DNA of 64,000 nucleotides from an uncultured Acetatifactor sp. (GCA_910577185.1 CAJTLR010000008.1:27634-91633), one strand, 5' to 3'; positions 16,919-26,452 are shown, counted from the first letter of the stretch. The notes: a model not told the origin generated them from the letters alone. Program-made: numbers and translations.

Positions 16919-19075
16919 ATGGTTAAGATTGGTATGATGATAGGCGACCGTTATGAGATACTTGAAAAAATCGGAACGGGCGGTATGTCAGATGTATATA
17001 AAGCAAAATGTCATAAGCTGAATCGGTTTGTAGCGATCAAGGTACTGAAGCAGGAGTTCAGTGAGAACGCTAATTTTGTATCGAAATTCCGCACGGAGGC
17101 CCAGGCGGCGGCCGGGCTGATGCATCCCAATATCGTAAATGTGTATGATGTGGGTGAGGAAGACGGTATTTACTATATTGTCATGGAACTGGTAGAAGGA
17201 ATTACCCTGAAAAAATATATCGAAAAAAAGGCCAGGCTGTCTTTTAAGGAGGCAGTGAGCATTGCCATACAGGTGAGCATGGGCATTGAAGCGGCCCATA
17301 ACAATCACATTATCCACAGAGACATCAAGCCCCAGAATATCATTATTTCCAAAGAGGGAAAGGTGAAAGTGACGGATTTCGGCATTGCCAAGGCCGCCAC
17401 CAGCAATACCATCACCTCCAATGTGATGGGGTCAGTCCACTATACCTCCCCGGAGCAGGCCAGAGGGGGCTACAGTGACGAAAAAAGCGATATCTATTCC
17501 CTTGGCATCACCATCTTTGAGATGCTTACGGGAAGAGTTCCCTTCAACGGAGAGACTACGGTTGCCATAGCCATAAAACATATTCAGGAAGAACTGCCCT
17601 CCCCGAAGGAATTTGTGCCGGAGACGCCCAGCAGCGTGGAGGGAATTGTGATCAAATGCTGTCAGAAGTCCCCGGACCGCAGATACCAGAATATGCAGCA
17701 GCTGATCGCGGACCTGAAGCAGTCGCTGATGAATCCGGACGAGGATTTCGTGGTGCAGAATGATCCCGATATGAGGGGAGGCACGCGGACCATATCGGAC
17801 AGCGACATGGAGCAGATCAAGCGCAGGACGGTTTATCAGAACAACCATAATTATAACCATACTTACGAGGAGAGGGAGGAAGCCATGCGCCTCAAGACCG
17901 ATGCGGAACCGGTCTATGAGGACGAGGAAGACCCGGAAGACGAAGACGACTATGACTATAATCCCAAAATGGAGCGGGTGACAACGGTGCTGGCCCTGGT
18001 GGGCGGTGTGGTCTTCTGTGTGGTTGCCATTATCCTGGCGATGAAAGTGTTTGACGGCGGGGGGGAAGGGGATGACAGGAATCCCGGGAGCCCCATTATC
18101 ACGTCGGATCCTTCGGAAGAGTCTTCCGGCGGATCAGAAGAAGTAAAGAATGTGAAAATGCCGGCGGTAAAAGGCAAAAATGTGGAGGATGCCAGAAATG
18201 CCCTGGCGGAACTGGGTGTGAAGTCAGAGGTGAAATATGAGGAGTCCGAGGAGATCGAGGCGGGCACAGTCATCAGTGCGGATGTGGAGGCAGGCACGGA
18301 GATCGAAGTGGGAAGCACCGTCACACTGACGGCCAGTTCGGGAACCCAGGGCGTGGCGGTGCCCGATGTAATCGGCAGCTCCTTTGATGATGCCAATGCC
18401 ACCCTGAACTCGATGGGATTTGCAGTGACCAGGGTGGAAGGATATTCCGACGACGTGGAGGAGGGAATTGTCATCACCCAGATTCCGGCTGCGGAGACGG
18501 AAGTGGCCAAGGGCACAAATGTCACGGTGACGGTAAGTCTGGGAAAAGAGAAGATCTGGGTGCCGAATCTGATGGGGCTGACCGAGCAGGATGGAATTGC
18601 GGCTGCCCTGGAGGCCGGGCTGACCATCAGTGATGAAATCAGCTATGTATACAGCAGTGACTATGCGGAAGGGCTGATCTGTTACCAGAGTTTTTCCAAC
18701 GGTTCCTATGTGGATCCGGGTACGGCCGTGGAAATCAAGGTAAGCAAGGGGCCGGAGGCCGAAACTTATAAATACAATGCCAGCATTATGGCACCCACCC
18801 CGGAGGAGGCCCCTGACTATGTGGCCGGCACGGAGGTAGCCATCACACTGACCACGGATGACGGACAGGTGCTTCTGGAGACCAAGACATCAAGCTTTCC
18901 CCAGGCGGCAAATTATTATGGGCTTACGTCCTCTGCAGGTACCATAACCATGACTTATTTTGTCACCACGGAGGGTACGACCACAACAGATCCGGATACG
19001 GGGGAAACCATAACCACACCCGGGGAAACCGAATCCAGATCCTTTACAAGAAGAGTCGAGTTTACTCTGGAATAG
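16919..19075 (+). CDS. prkC: PASTA-domain Ser/Thr protein kinase
   Basis: 718 residues. The cytoplasmic kinase domain (about 10-275) shows IGTGGMSDVYKAKC, AIKVLK, HRDIKPQN and DFGIAK. A charged linker rich in Asp and Glu leads to one membrane segment (about 355-376). Outside are three PASTA repeats (about 411-474, 478-541, 546-611), which in this family sense muropeptides or lipid II. A further Thr-rich region (612-718) looks like an extra beta domain that many PrkC proteins lack. rsgA follows 10 bases later. The family controls growth, division and spore germination; the role in this organism is inferred. Confidence 0.96.
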   Translation: MVKIGMMIGDRYEILEKIGTGGMSDVYKAKCHKLNRFVAIKVLKQEFSENANFVSKFRTEAQAAAGLMHPNIVNVYDVGEEDGIYYIVMELVEGITLKKYIEKKARLSFKEAVSIAIQVSMGIEAAHNNHIIHRDIKPQNIIISKEGKVKVTDFGIAKAATSNTITSNVMGSVHYTSPEQARGGYSDEKSDIYSLGITIFEMLTGRVPFNGETTVAIAIKHIQEELPSPKEFVPETPSSVEGIVIKCCQKSPDRRYQNMQQLIADLKQSLMNPDEDFVVQNDPDMRGGTRTISDSDMEQIKRRTVYQNNHNYNHTYEEREEAMRLKTDAEPVYEDEEDPEDEDDYDYNPKMERVTTVLALVGGVVFCVVAIILAMKVFDGGGEGDDRNPGSPIITSDPSEESSGGSEEVKNVKMPAVKGKNVEDARNALAELGVKSEVKYEESEEIEAGTVISADVEAGTEIEVGSTVTLTASSGTQGVAVPDVIGSSFDDANATLNSMGFAVTRVEGYSDDVEEGIVITQIPAAETEVAKGTNVTVTVSLGKEKIWVPNLMGLTEQDGIAAALEAGLTISDEISYVYSSDYAEGLICYQSFSNGSYVDPGTAVEIKVSKGPEAETYKYNASIMAPTPEEAPDYVAGTEVAITLTTDDGQVLLETKTSSFPQAANYYGLTSSAGTITMTYFVTTEGTTTTDPDTGETITTPGETESRSFTRRVEFTLE

Positions 19076-19085
19076 GGCGGGGCTT

Positions 19086-20030
19086 ATGAGGGGCAGGATA
19101 ATCAAAGGAATCGCGGGATCTTATTATGTCCGCGGATGGGAGAAAGGGGAAGGGAATGCCGCCGGGGCATTCCCTTCCGGTCATGTCTATGAATGTAAGG
19201 CTAAGGGAGTGTTCCGCAAGGAGAAACTCCGTCCCCTGGTGGGAGACGAAGTGGAGATCGATGTGCTGGACCAGGAGAAGAAGCTGGGAAATATCAGGAA
19301 ACTGCTGCCCAGGCACAGCGAACTGATCCGGCCTGCGGTGGCAAATGTGGACCAGGCGCTGGTGATCTTTTCCATTGCGCAGCCAAAGCCAGGCTTTAAT
19401 TTGCTGGACCGTTTTCTGATTATGATGCGGCAGCAGGGGATCGAAAGTATCATCTGTCTGAATAAAGCGGATCTGGACCAGGAAGGGGAGGGGGAGAGAT
19501 ACTGCCGGATTTATGCTGCCTGCGGGTACCGGACTCTGGAAGTCAGCGCCAGGCAGGCACAGGGGATCGACAGTCTGAGAGCCATGCTGGAGGGAAAGGT
19601 GACTGTGGTGGCGGGGCCCAGCGGTGTGGGGAAATCCTCCATCATCAACTGTCTGCAGTCGGATATTGTCATGGAAACAGGGGAAATCAGTACAAAAATC
19701 CAGCGGGGGAAACATACCACAAGGCATTCCGAACTGATTGCCCTGGGGGATGGGGCCTACATTCTGGATACTCCGGGTTTCAGCTCCCTGGGGCTGTTTG
19801 ATCTGGACAAGAGAGCGCTTGCCGGATATTACCCGGAATTTGCGGAGCATGTGAAATCCTGCAGATACGGGGACTGTACCCATGTCAGTGAGCCGGACTG
19901 CGGCGTAAAGGCAGCCCTGGAAGCAGGGGACATCAGCAGAATGCGTTATGGAAATTACTGTCTGCTGTTTGATGAACTGAGCCGCACGGAATCCAGGTCA
20001 CCCGGCAGCAGGCAGCGCCCCACCATATAG
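19086..20030 (+). CDS. rsgA: Ribosome small subunit-dependent GTPase A
   Basis: 314 residues. RsgA checks and matures the 30S ribosomal subunit. It has an N-terminal OB-like domain, then a circularly permuted GTPase whose motifs appear in the order CLNKADLDQ (G4), GPSGVGKSSIIN (G1) and DTPGFSSLGL (G3), followed by the zinc region CRYGDCTHVSEPDCGV (Cys-Cys-His-Cys). It is the last gene of the 8789-20030 run; a composite repeat and a hairpin follow. Confidence 0.96.
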   Translation: MRGRIIKGIAGSYYVRGWEKGEGNAAGAFPSGHVYECKAKGVFRKEKLRPLVGDEVEIDVLDQEKKLGNIRKLLPRHSELIRPAVANVDQALVIFSIAQPKPGFNLLDRFLIMMRQQGIESIICLNKADLDQEGEGERYCRIYAACGYRTLEVSARQAQGIDSLRAMLEGKVTVVAGPSGVGKSSIINCLQSDIVMETGEISTKIQRGKHTTRHSELIALGDGAYILDTPGFSSLGLFDLDKRALAGYYPEFAEHVKSCRYGDCTHVSEPDCGVKAALEAGDISRMRYGNYCLLFDELSRTESRSPGSRQRPTI

Positions 20031-20082
20031 GACTGTAAACTGAATCTGGCAGGGAAGATTCATCTTCCCCTGCCCGCCGCGC

Positions 20083-20220
20083 GACCTATGCGCCGCTTTG
20101 GCGGCATAATTTCGAGTGCGAGGAATCGCACTTTGGGCACGGGACTGCACTTCTCCACTACCCGCCGCGCCGGGCGCATGTTGCTTCAGTAACTATTTTC
20201 CGTATGCGCCCGTGTGCATA
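20083..20220 (+). repeat. Composite intergenic repeat, copy 1 (after rsgA)
   Basis: Contains three modules also seen at 26398-26660 and 35472-35577. Module A (inverted here, 20090-20135) is a pair of small hairpins, GCCGCTTTGGCGGC and AGTGCGAGGAATCGCACT. Module B (about 20140-20172) includes ACTACCCGCCGCGCCGGG. Module C (20172-20220) has outer arms GGGCGCAT/ATGCGCCC around a hairpin near GTTGCTTCAGTAAC and ends GTGTGCATAAAAA. It lies at the 3' end of rsgA directly before a hairpin. Confidence 0.7.
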
Positions 20221-20222
20221 AA

Positions 20223-20258
20223 AAGGGCTGAAAATACTGTGGAGTATTTTCGGCCCTT
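20223..20258 (+). terminator. Strong hairpin after rsgA repeat
   Basis: The 16 bases 20223-20238 pair with 20243-20258 (one wobble) around the loop GTGG. On the plus strand the tail is TTCCTCC, weak for a terminator; on the minus strand it is followed by TTTTT. It separates the rsgA run from the thrC promoter. Confidence 0.65.
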
Positions 20259-20284
20259 CCTCCATAATTCCGGGCCCGGTACCC

Positions 20285-20313
20285 TTGCGTCCGCCGGGAA
20301 AATATGGTATACT
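20285..20313 (+). promoter_or_regulatory. Sigma-A promoter of thrC
   Basis: TTGCGT (20285-20290) and TATACT (20308-20313) with a 17-base spacer, 108 bases before the thrC start. I found no T-box or riboswitch consensus between them. Confidence 0.65.
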
Positions 20314-20420
20314 TGCCTCAATTTTAGAATAAGGCGTGTCTGAAAACGCAGCCCCGCAAAATGTTCATATTTCATGGAAAGCAGTTTAGCGGATACGCAG
20401 TGGGAAAAGGGAGAGCATAT

Positions 20421-21908
20421 ATGGAAGTTTTATACGGAAGCACAAGGGGAAACGGCACGAAGGTAAGGGCTTCCCAGGCGGTCTTGCAGGGACTTGCGCC
20501 GGATGGGGGATTGTTTGTGCCGGATCATATCCCTGCGCTGGACAAGGATATAGAGGAATTATCGAAGATGGATTACCGTCAGACCGCATATGAGGTGATG
20601 AAGCTGTTCCTGACGGATTTTACGGAGGAGGAATTAAAGACCTGCATTGACAGGGCATATGATTCCAAGTTTGACAGGGAGGACATGGTTTCCCTGAAGG
20701 AAGCCGGCGGTGCGTATTATCTGGAACTGTTCCACGGGCCCACAATAGCCTTCAAGGACATGGCATTGTCCATTCTGCCCCATCTGATGATTACTTCCGC
20801 ACGGAAAAACAATGTCAGGAACCAAATTATGATTCTTACTGCCACCTCCGGAGACACGGGCAAGGCTGCGATGGCAGGTTTTGCGGATGTGGAAGGCACG
20901 GGGATTATTGTGTTTTACCCGAAAAACGGAGTCAGCCCCATTCAGGAAAAGCAGATGCTGACCCAGAAGGGAAATAATGTGCTGGTGGTGGGAATCAGGG
21001 GCAATTTCGATGATGCCCAGAGCGGGGTGAAGAAGCTTTTTGCCGATAAGGAACTGGCGGCGGAAATGGAGAAAAAGGGATATCAGTTTTCTTCGGCCAA
21101 TTCCATCAATATCGGGCGTCTGGTTCCCCAGATCTGTTACTATGTGTATGCCTACGGGACACTGCTGCGGCAGGGGAAGATTGCCCGGGGCGAGCTTGTG
21201 AACGTGGTGGTTCCCACCGGAAATTTCGGCAATATCCTGGCGGCTTTTTACGCGAAAAAAATGGGGCTGCCCTTAGGAAATCTGATCTGTGCATCCAATG
21301 AGAACAAGGTGCTGTTTGATTTCTTCCGCACCGGCGCTTATGACAGAAACCGGGAATTTATTCTTACCGCTTCCCCGTCCATGGACATTCTGATTTCCAG
21401 CAATCTGGAGCGCCTGGTGTACCGGATCGCCGGAGACGATCCGGCCAGGACGGCAGAACTGATGGCTGCGCTGAATGGGGAAGGAAAATACGAAATAACG
21501 CAGGACATGAAGTCGGGGCTGGGAGATTTCTACGGAAATTATGCCACGGAAGCGGAGGCGGGGGCGGAGATAGGGCGCCTTTACAGAGAGTGCGGGTATG
21601 TGATCGACACCCATACGGCAGTGGCTTCCGCGGTGTACAGGAAGTACCGGCAGGAGACAGGGGACGGGAGGAAGACGGTGATTGCCTCCACTGCCAGCCC
21701 CTACAAATTTACCAGAAGTGTCATGAACGCCATAGACGGCGGCAATGACGCGAAGGAAGACTTTGCGCTGGTGGATGAACTGGCGAAGATATCCGGCGTG
21801 AAGGTTCCCGGGGCCATTGAGGAAATCCGCACTGCGCCGGTAAGGCACAATAAGCAGTGTGATCCGGAGGGCATGAAAGAGGTTGTGAAGGAATTTCTGG
21901 GTTTATAA
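20421..21908 (+). CDS. thrC: Threonine synthase
   Basis: 495 residues from ATG 20421, with GGGAGAG upstream; an in-frame ATG at 20361 has no site and adds a non-family tail. It converts O-phosphohomoserine to threonine using PLP. The start MEVLYGSTRGNG, the PLP-lysine motif HGPTIAFKDMAL (about 105-116) and TATSGDTGKAAMAGF are typical of the longer fungal/E. coli-like form. hom and lysC, which supply its pathway, lie at the left of the window in a separate transcript. deoC follows. Confidence 0.96.
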   Translation: MEVLYGSTRGNGTKVRASQAVLQGLAPDGGLFVPDHIPALDKDIEELSKMDYRQTAYEVMKLFLTDFTEEELKTCIDRAYDSKFDREDMVSLKEAGGAYYLELFHGPTIAFKDMALSILPHLMITSARKNNVRNQIMILTATSGDTGKAAMAGFADVEGTGIIVFYPKNGVSPIQEKQMLTQKGNNVLVVGIRGNFDDAQSGVKKLFADKELAAEMEKKGYQFSSANSINIGRLVPQICYYVYAYGTLLRQGKIARGELVNVVVPTGNFGNILAAFYAKKMGLPLGNLICASNENKVLFDFFRTGAYDRNREFILTASPSMDILISSNLERLVYRIAGDDPARTAELMAALNGEGKYEITQDMKSGLGDFYGNYATEAEAGAEIGRLYRECGYVIDTHTAVASAVYRKYRQETGDGRKTVIASTASPYKFTRSVMNAIDGGNDAKEDFALVDELAKISGVKVPGAIEEIRTAPVRHNKQCDPEGMKEVVKEFLGL

Positions 21909-21953
21909 AACAATGCTCTCAACAGACAGGGGAATCTGGGACAGGAGGATGTC

Positions 21954-22619
21954 ATGAGGACAGAAGAGATGCTTGAAAAGGTGGACCACACCCAGCTGAA
22001 GGCCTTTGCCACCTGGGAAGATATCAGAAAATTATGTGACGAGGCCCTGGAATATCATACGGCCAGCGTGTGCGTCCCGCCGTCTTATGTGAAACGGATT
22101 CACGACACTTATGGCGGAAAAATCAATATTTGTACGGTGGTGGGATTTCCGCTGGGATACAGCGTCACGGAGGCGAAGGCGGCAGAGATCCGCCAGGCGC
22201 TGCAGGATGGCTGCAATGAGATAGACATGGTGGTGAACATCGGAGATGTGAAGAACGGGGATTACGGAAAGGTGGAAGCGGAAATCCGCACATTGAAAGA
22301 AGTCTGCGGCGGGCATATTCTAAAAGTGATCATAGAGACCTGCTATCTGACGGAAGAGGAAAAACAGGCCATGTGCAGGGCCGTGACCAGCGCGGGGGCG
22401 GATTATATCAAGACATCCACGGGATTCGGTACGGCAGGGGCCGTAAAAGAGGATGTGGAGTTATTCCGGAAACACATCGGACCGGGGGTAAAGATCAAGG
22501 CGGCGGGCGGGGTTTCCAGCCTGGAAGATCTGGAATTGTTCCTGGAGCTGGGCTGTGACCGTGTGGGCACATCCAAAGCGGTGGGGCTGTGCAGGGAACG
22601 GGACCGGCGGGAAAAGTAA
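21954..22619 (+). CDS. deoC: Deoxyribose-phosphate aldolase
   Basis: 221 residues. It cleaves 2-deoxyribose 5-phosphate into glyceraldehyde 3-phosphate and acetaldehyde. VKVIIETCYL-type and DYIKTSTGFGTAGA motifs hold the catalytic lysines (the second is the Schiff-base lysine), and IKAAGGVSSLEDL is the phosphate-binding end. GGAGG precedes the ATG. No other deoxynucleoside catabolism genes adjoin, so its pairing with thrC and the peptidase gene is probably incidental. Confidence 0.95.
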   Translation: MRTEEMLEKVDHTQLKAFATWEDIRKLCDEALEYHTASVCVPPSYVKRIHDTYGGKINICTVVGFPLGYSVTEAKAAEIRQALQDGCNEIDMVVNIGDVKNGDYGKVEAEIRTLKEVCGGHILKVIIETCYLTEEEKQAMCRAVTSAGADYIKTSTGFGTAGAVKEDVELFRKHIGPGVKIKAAGGVSSLEDLELFLELGCDRVGTSKAVGLCRERDRREK

Positions 22620-22689
22620 AGGGGTATTTTTCTGTTTTGAAAATGTAATGAAACAGTAAAATAAAGAAGAAAGAAAGGCGGGGGTTAAA

Positions 22690-24492
22690 ATGGAGAATCA
22701 GGTAATTCGTGACAGACTGAAGGCGCTGAGGACGGAAATGAAGGCGGCAGGTGTCGATTACTACATGATACCGACTGCGGATTTTCACAATTCCGAGTAT
22801 GTGAACGATTATTTCAAGGTGAGGGAGTACTTCAGCGGATTTACAGGATCCAGCGGAACACTGCTGGTATGGCAGGAATCTGCCGGACTCTGGACAGACG
22901 GCAGGTATTTTATCCAGGCGGAGAGGGAGCTGGACGGTACAGGCGTGGAGCTGTTCCGCATAGGCAATGAGGGCGTTCCCACCATCACGGAATTTCTGCA
23001 GAAGAACATGGGAGAAGGAGCCGTTCTGGGATTTGACGGCAGGGTGATTTCCGCCCAGGCGGGAAAGGAATACGAGGAGAAACTGGCAGACAAAAAGGTT
23101 TCCTTTGTGTACGACAAAGATCTTTCCGTGGGAATCTGGACGGACAGGCCGGCTTTCCCTGCGGGCAAAGTTACCGTGCTGGACGAGAAGATTGCCGGAA
23201 AAACATTTGAGGAGAAGCGCGGGGAAGTCATGAAGAAGCTGGAAAAGGAAAACGCGGACAGCTTCCTTCTGACCAGGCTGGATGACCTGATGTGGCTGTT
23301 CAATATCAGGGGATGTGACGTGGAATGCAATCCCGTGGCGCTGTCCTACGGATATCTGTCCAAAGAGCGCAGCGTGCTGTTCATCCAGAAAAGCGCGCTG
23401 GATGATGAGGTAAGCGCCTATCTGGAAAAGAAGGGCGTCCAGGTGGAAGAGTATGACAGCATTGTGACATACCTGAAAAATCTTCCGGCAAAGGGAAAAC
23501 TTCTGGCAGATAAGCGCTATTGCAGCTATTGTCTGTACAAGACGGTTTCCGAAACCCAGACCATTGTGGAGAAAAAGAATCCCACGGAGCTTCTGAAGGC
23601 GGTGAAAAACCCCGTGGAGCTTGCCAATATGGAGAAAATGTATCTGAAGGACAGCCTGGCGCTGACAAAGTTTATCCGCTGGCTGAAAACGAATATCGGC
23701 AAAATGGAGATCACGGAGATTACCGCGGCAGACAGACTGGAGGAATTCCGCAGGGAGGTTCCGGAGTTTCTGGGATTGTCCTTCCCCACTATCGGCGGAT
23801 ATATGGCAAACGCGGCCATGATGCACTACGAGGCCACACCGGAGAACTATGCGGTGCTGAAACCGGAGGGACTGTTCCTGGTGGATTCCGGCGGACAGTA
23901 TCTGGGCGCTACCACGGATGTGACCAGAACCATTGCACTGGGGCCGGTGTCCGATGAGATCAGGAAGCATTACACGGTGGTGGCGGCAGGCATGCTGCAG
24001 ATGACCAATGCCAGATGGCTCCACGGCTGTACAGGACGGAACCTGGATATCCTTGCCCGCCAGCCTGTCTGGAATATCGGCCAGGATTATAAATGCGGCA
24101 CAGGACACGGGGTGGGATATATCCTGAATGTGCATGAAGGTCCCCAGGGACTTTCCTGGCAGTATACGGAAGGCCGGCCCGAGGCAGTCATTGAGCCCGG
24201 GATGGATGTGACCAATGAGCCGGGTATCTATATAGAAGGCAGTCACGGCATCCGCATCGAAAATGTGATGGTGGCAGAAAATGACGTGAAGAACGAGTAC
24301 GGACAGTACATGCATTTTAAGACCATCACCTGGGTGCCCCTGGACATGGACGCCATTGACGAAAAATATCTGACCGAGACCCAGAAAGAATACCTGTACG
24401 CTTACCAGAGAGAGGTCTATGACAAACTTTCTCCTTTCCTGAACGAAGAGGAGAGGGAGTGGCTCAGGGCAGAAACCAGGGCATTTTCCTAA
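22690..24492 (+). CDS. pepP: Xaa-Pro aminopeptidase, M24B family (long three-domain form)
   Basis: 600 residues, matching the long eukaryote-like aminopeptidase P with two creatinase-like N-terminal domains and a C-terminal catalytic domain (about 310-540). Metal ligands are visible in LVDSGGQYLGATTDVTRT, GTGHGVGYILNVHEGP, TNEPGIYIEG and GIRIENVMV. It removes N-terminal residues that precede proline in peptides. There is no signal peptide, so it acts in the cytoplasm. The ribosome binding site is GGCGGGGG. Confidence 0.94.
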   Translation: MENQVIRDRLKALRTEMKAAGVDYYMIPTADFHNSEYVNDYFKVREYFSGFTGSSGTLLVWQESAGLWTDGRYFIQAERELDGTGVELFRIGNEGVPTITEFLQKNMGEGAVLGFDGRVISAQAGKEYEEKLADKKVSFVYDKDLSVGIWTDRPAFPAGKVTVLDEKIAGKTFEEKRGEVMKKLEKENADSFLLTRLDDLMWLFNIRGCDVECNPVALSYGYLSKERSVLFIQKSALDDEVSAYLEKKGVQVEEYDSIVTYLKNLPAKGKLLADKRYCSYCLYKTVSETQTIVEKKNPTELLKAVKNPVELANMEKMYLKDSLALTKFIRWLKTNIGKMEITEITAADRLEEFRREVPEFLGLSFPTIGGYMANAAMMHYEATPENYAVLKPEGLFLVDSGGQYLGATTDVTRTIALGPVSDEIRKHYTVVAAGMLQMTNARWLHGCTGRNLDILARQPVWNIGQDYKCGTGHGVGYILNVHEGPQGLSWQYTEGRPEAVIEPGMDVTNEPGIYIEGSHGIRIENVMVAENDVKNEYGQYMHFKTITWVPLDMDAIDEKYLTETQKEYLYAYQREVYDKLSPFLNEEEREWLRAETRAFS

Positions 24493-24526
24493 ATGTTAAA
24501 TCGTTATAAAATATGTGCGCACTTTC

Positions 24527-24555
24527 TTGACTTTTGAAAACAGTTTTGAGATAAT
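24527..24555 (+). promoter_or_regulatory. Sigma-A promoter of pckA
   Basis: TTGACT (24527-24532) and GATAAT (24550-24555) are 17 bases apart, giving a leader of about 107 nt that contains the hairpin at 24610-24639. Confidence 0.75.
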
Positions 24556-24609
24556 GAAAAGGATTAAGGTGATTCTTTTTTCAGGCGGGAATCATCATAA
24601 AAATACCGA

Positions 24610-24639
24610 TTACTCCTTTCCGGGAACGGAAGGGAGTAA
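24610..24639 (+). promoter_or_regulatory. GNRA-tetraloop hairpin in the pckA leader
   Basis: The 13 bases 24610-24622 pair with 24627-24639 (12 Watson-Crick pairs and one wobble) around the loop GGAA. It ends 13 bases before the AAGGAGG site at 24653-24659 and has no U-tract, so it is more likely an mRNA-stabilising or regulatory leader helix than a terminator. Confidence 0.65.
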
Positions 24640-24668
24640 GAATACAATTTTCAAGGAGGACGATACCA

Positions 24669-26366
24669 ATGTCAACAAAAGCGTATTACCCGATTTCCGA
24701 GATCGGCGCTGGCAAGCCCGGTTTCAGCAAGACACGTTCTATCATTGAGGGCGCTTTCTACGGCAACAATGTCGTAAAAGTAAATACCCTGAAAGAAGCA
24801 TATGAGATGGCAAAGAATTCTCCCGGAACCATTGTTACCGATATGCCGGTTTACCGTGCGGAAGAGATCGGTCTGGAGAGAGATGCCAAGGTGCTGCTTT
24901 TCAACGATGGCGCCGTTACCGGACGTTACGCACAGGCGCGCCGCATCAAGGGTGAGCCCGGTGTTGATGCTGCCAAGCTTGACAAAGTAGTTATGGATGC
25001 CATTTACAAGACCCGCTGGCAGACAATGTATCATGCAGAGTGCTATATCGGCCTGGATCCCGAATTTATGGCAAAGGCACATCTCCTGATTCCGGAAGGA
25101 GAGGAGAACCTTCTTTACAACTGGATGCTGAACTTCCAGTATATGTCCGACAAGTATGTGGAGATGTACAAGAAGTCCCAGCCTATCGGTGGCGGCAAGG
25201 AGCCGGATATTTACATTTTCTCCAATCCCCAGTGGGCGCCTACACCCAGCCCTGACGTGGATTACAGCTGCTTAAGCGATGATCTGACTCTGTGCTATTT
25301 TGACACAGACCAGAACTGTGCGGCTATCCTGGGCATGAAGTATTTCGGCGAGCACAAGAAGGGTACCCTGACCATGGCATGGGCTCTGGCAAACAGAAAC
25401 GGTTATGCTTCCTGCCACGGTGGACAGAAAGAATATCTGCTTGCTGACGGCAGCAAGTTTGTGGCTTCCGTTTACGGTCTGTCAGGATCCGGCAAGTCCA
25501 CCCTGACCCATGCAAAGCACAATGGCAAGTATGAGATCAAGGTGCTTCATGACGACGCTTTCATCATCAATACGGATACCTGCTCCTCCGTGGCCCTGGA
25601 GCCTACTTATTTTGACAAGACAGCTGACTATCCTACAGGCTGCCCGGACAATCAGTTCCTGCTCACGGCACAGAACTGCTCCGCAACCCTGGACGAGGAT
25701 GGAAAGGTTCAGCTGGTTACAGAGGATATCAGAAACGGCAACGGACGCGCCATCAAGTCCAAACTGTGGTCTCCCAACCGCGTGGACAAGATCGAAGCTC
25801 CCGTAAACGCTATCTTCTGGATTATGAAGGATCCCACCATTCCTCCTGTAGTGAAGCTGAAGGGAGCCGCACTGGCATCCGTAATGGGCGCTACCCTGGC
25901 TACCAAGACTTCCACCGCAGAGCGTGTGGCTGCAGGCACCGATATGAATGCCCTTCGTATCGTTCCTTATGCAAATCCGTTCAGAACATATCCTCTGGTA
26001 AATGACTACGAGAAGTTCAAGAAGCTGGTTGACGAGAAGAACGTTGACTGCTATATTATCAACACCGGCGATTTCATGGGCAAGAAGGTGAAACCTGCCG
26101 ATACTCTGGGCATCCTGGAGGCAATTGTGGAGAAGAGGGCAAGCTTCAAGCAGTGGGGACCTTTCGAGGATATCGAGATCATGGATTGGGAAGGATTCGC
26201 TCCCGACCTTGGCGACGCAGAGTATGTGAAGGCACTTCAGGGCGCTATGCAGAACCGTGTGGACGCTGTGGAAGGCTTTACCACCAAGAAGGAAGGCTAC
26301 GACAAGCTGCCTGACGAGGCTCTTGCAGCACTGAAGAAGATCGTGGACGAGGCTGCCAGCCTGTAA
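24669..26366 (+). CDS. pckA: Phosphoenolpyruvate carboxykinase (ATP)
   Basis: 565 residues. It interconverts oxaloacetate and PEP with ATP; in gut anaerobes it often works in the carboxylating direction toward succinate or aspartate. The kinase-1a P-loop YGLSGSGKSTLTHAK is near residue 275, followed by LHDDAFIINTDT (metal-binding DD). The N-terminus and overall length differ somewhat from the 530-540-residue E. coli form. Codon use is visibly more selective than in its neighbours (many GGC, AAG, ATC and GTT codons), suggesting very high expression, as do its strong promoter, leader hairpin, AAGGAGG and terminator. It is transcribed alone. Confidence 0.95.
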   Translation: MSTKAYYPISEIGAGKPGFSKTRSIIEGAFYGNNVVKVNTLKEAYEMAKNSPGTIVTDMPVYRAEEIGLERDAKVLLFNDGAVTGRYAQARRIKGEPGVDAAKLDKVVMDAIYKTRWQTMYHAECYIGLDPEFMAKAHLLIPEGEENLLYNWMLNFQYMSDKYVEMYKKSQPIGGGKEPDIYIFSNPQWAPTPSPDVDYSCLSDDLTLCYFDTDQNCAAILGMKYFGEHKKGTLTMAWALANRNGYASCHGGQKEYLLADGSKFVASVYGLSGSGKSTLTHAKHNGKYEIKVLHDDAFIINTDTCSSVALEPTYFDKTADYPTGCPDNQFLLTAQNCSATLDEDGKVQLVTEDIRNGNGRAIKSKLWSPNRVDKIEAPVNAIFWIMKDPTIPPVVKLKGAALASVMGATLATKTSTAERVAAGTDMNALRIVPYANPFRTYPLVNDYEKFKKLVDEKNVDCYIINTGDFMGKKVKPADTLGILEAIVEKRASFKQWGPFEDIEIMDWEGFAPDLGDAEYVKALQGAMQNRVDAVEGFTTKKEGYDKLPDEALAALKKIVDEAASL

Positions 26367-26397
26367 GTCTGCGGACAGACAACAGAACAATCGAGCA

Positions 26398-26450
26398 GGG
26401 TGCATGTTGCGTCAGCAACAAGGTTCCATATGCATCCCTGCGCATAAAAA
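26398..26450 (+). repeat. Module C repeat, copy 2 (after pckA)
   Basis: Arms GGGTGCAT and ATGCATCCC enclose the hairpin GTTGCGTCAGCAAC; the unit ends CTGCGCATAAAAAA and runs straight into the pckA terminator. It matches 20172-20220 and the reverse complement of 35472-35520. Confidence 0.75.
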
Positions 26451-26452
26451 AG

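Noticed and set aside
20116..20343. 75-codon open frame within the repeat
   Set aside because: It runs through palindromic repeat DNA and a hairpin; no ribosome binding site.
22495..24315. 606-codon minus-strand frame opposite the aminopeptidase
   Set aside because: His/Phe/Leu-rich shadow typical of antisense frames in this codon bias; the plus strand has all M24 metal ligands.
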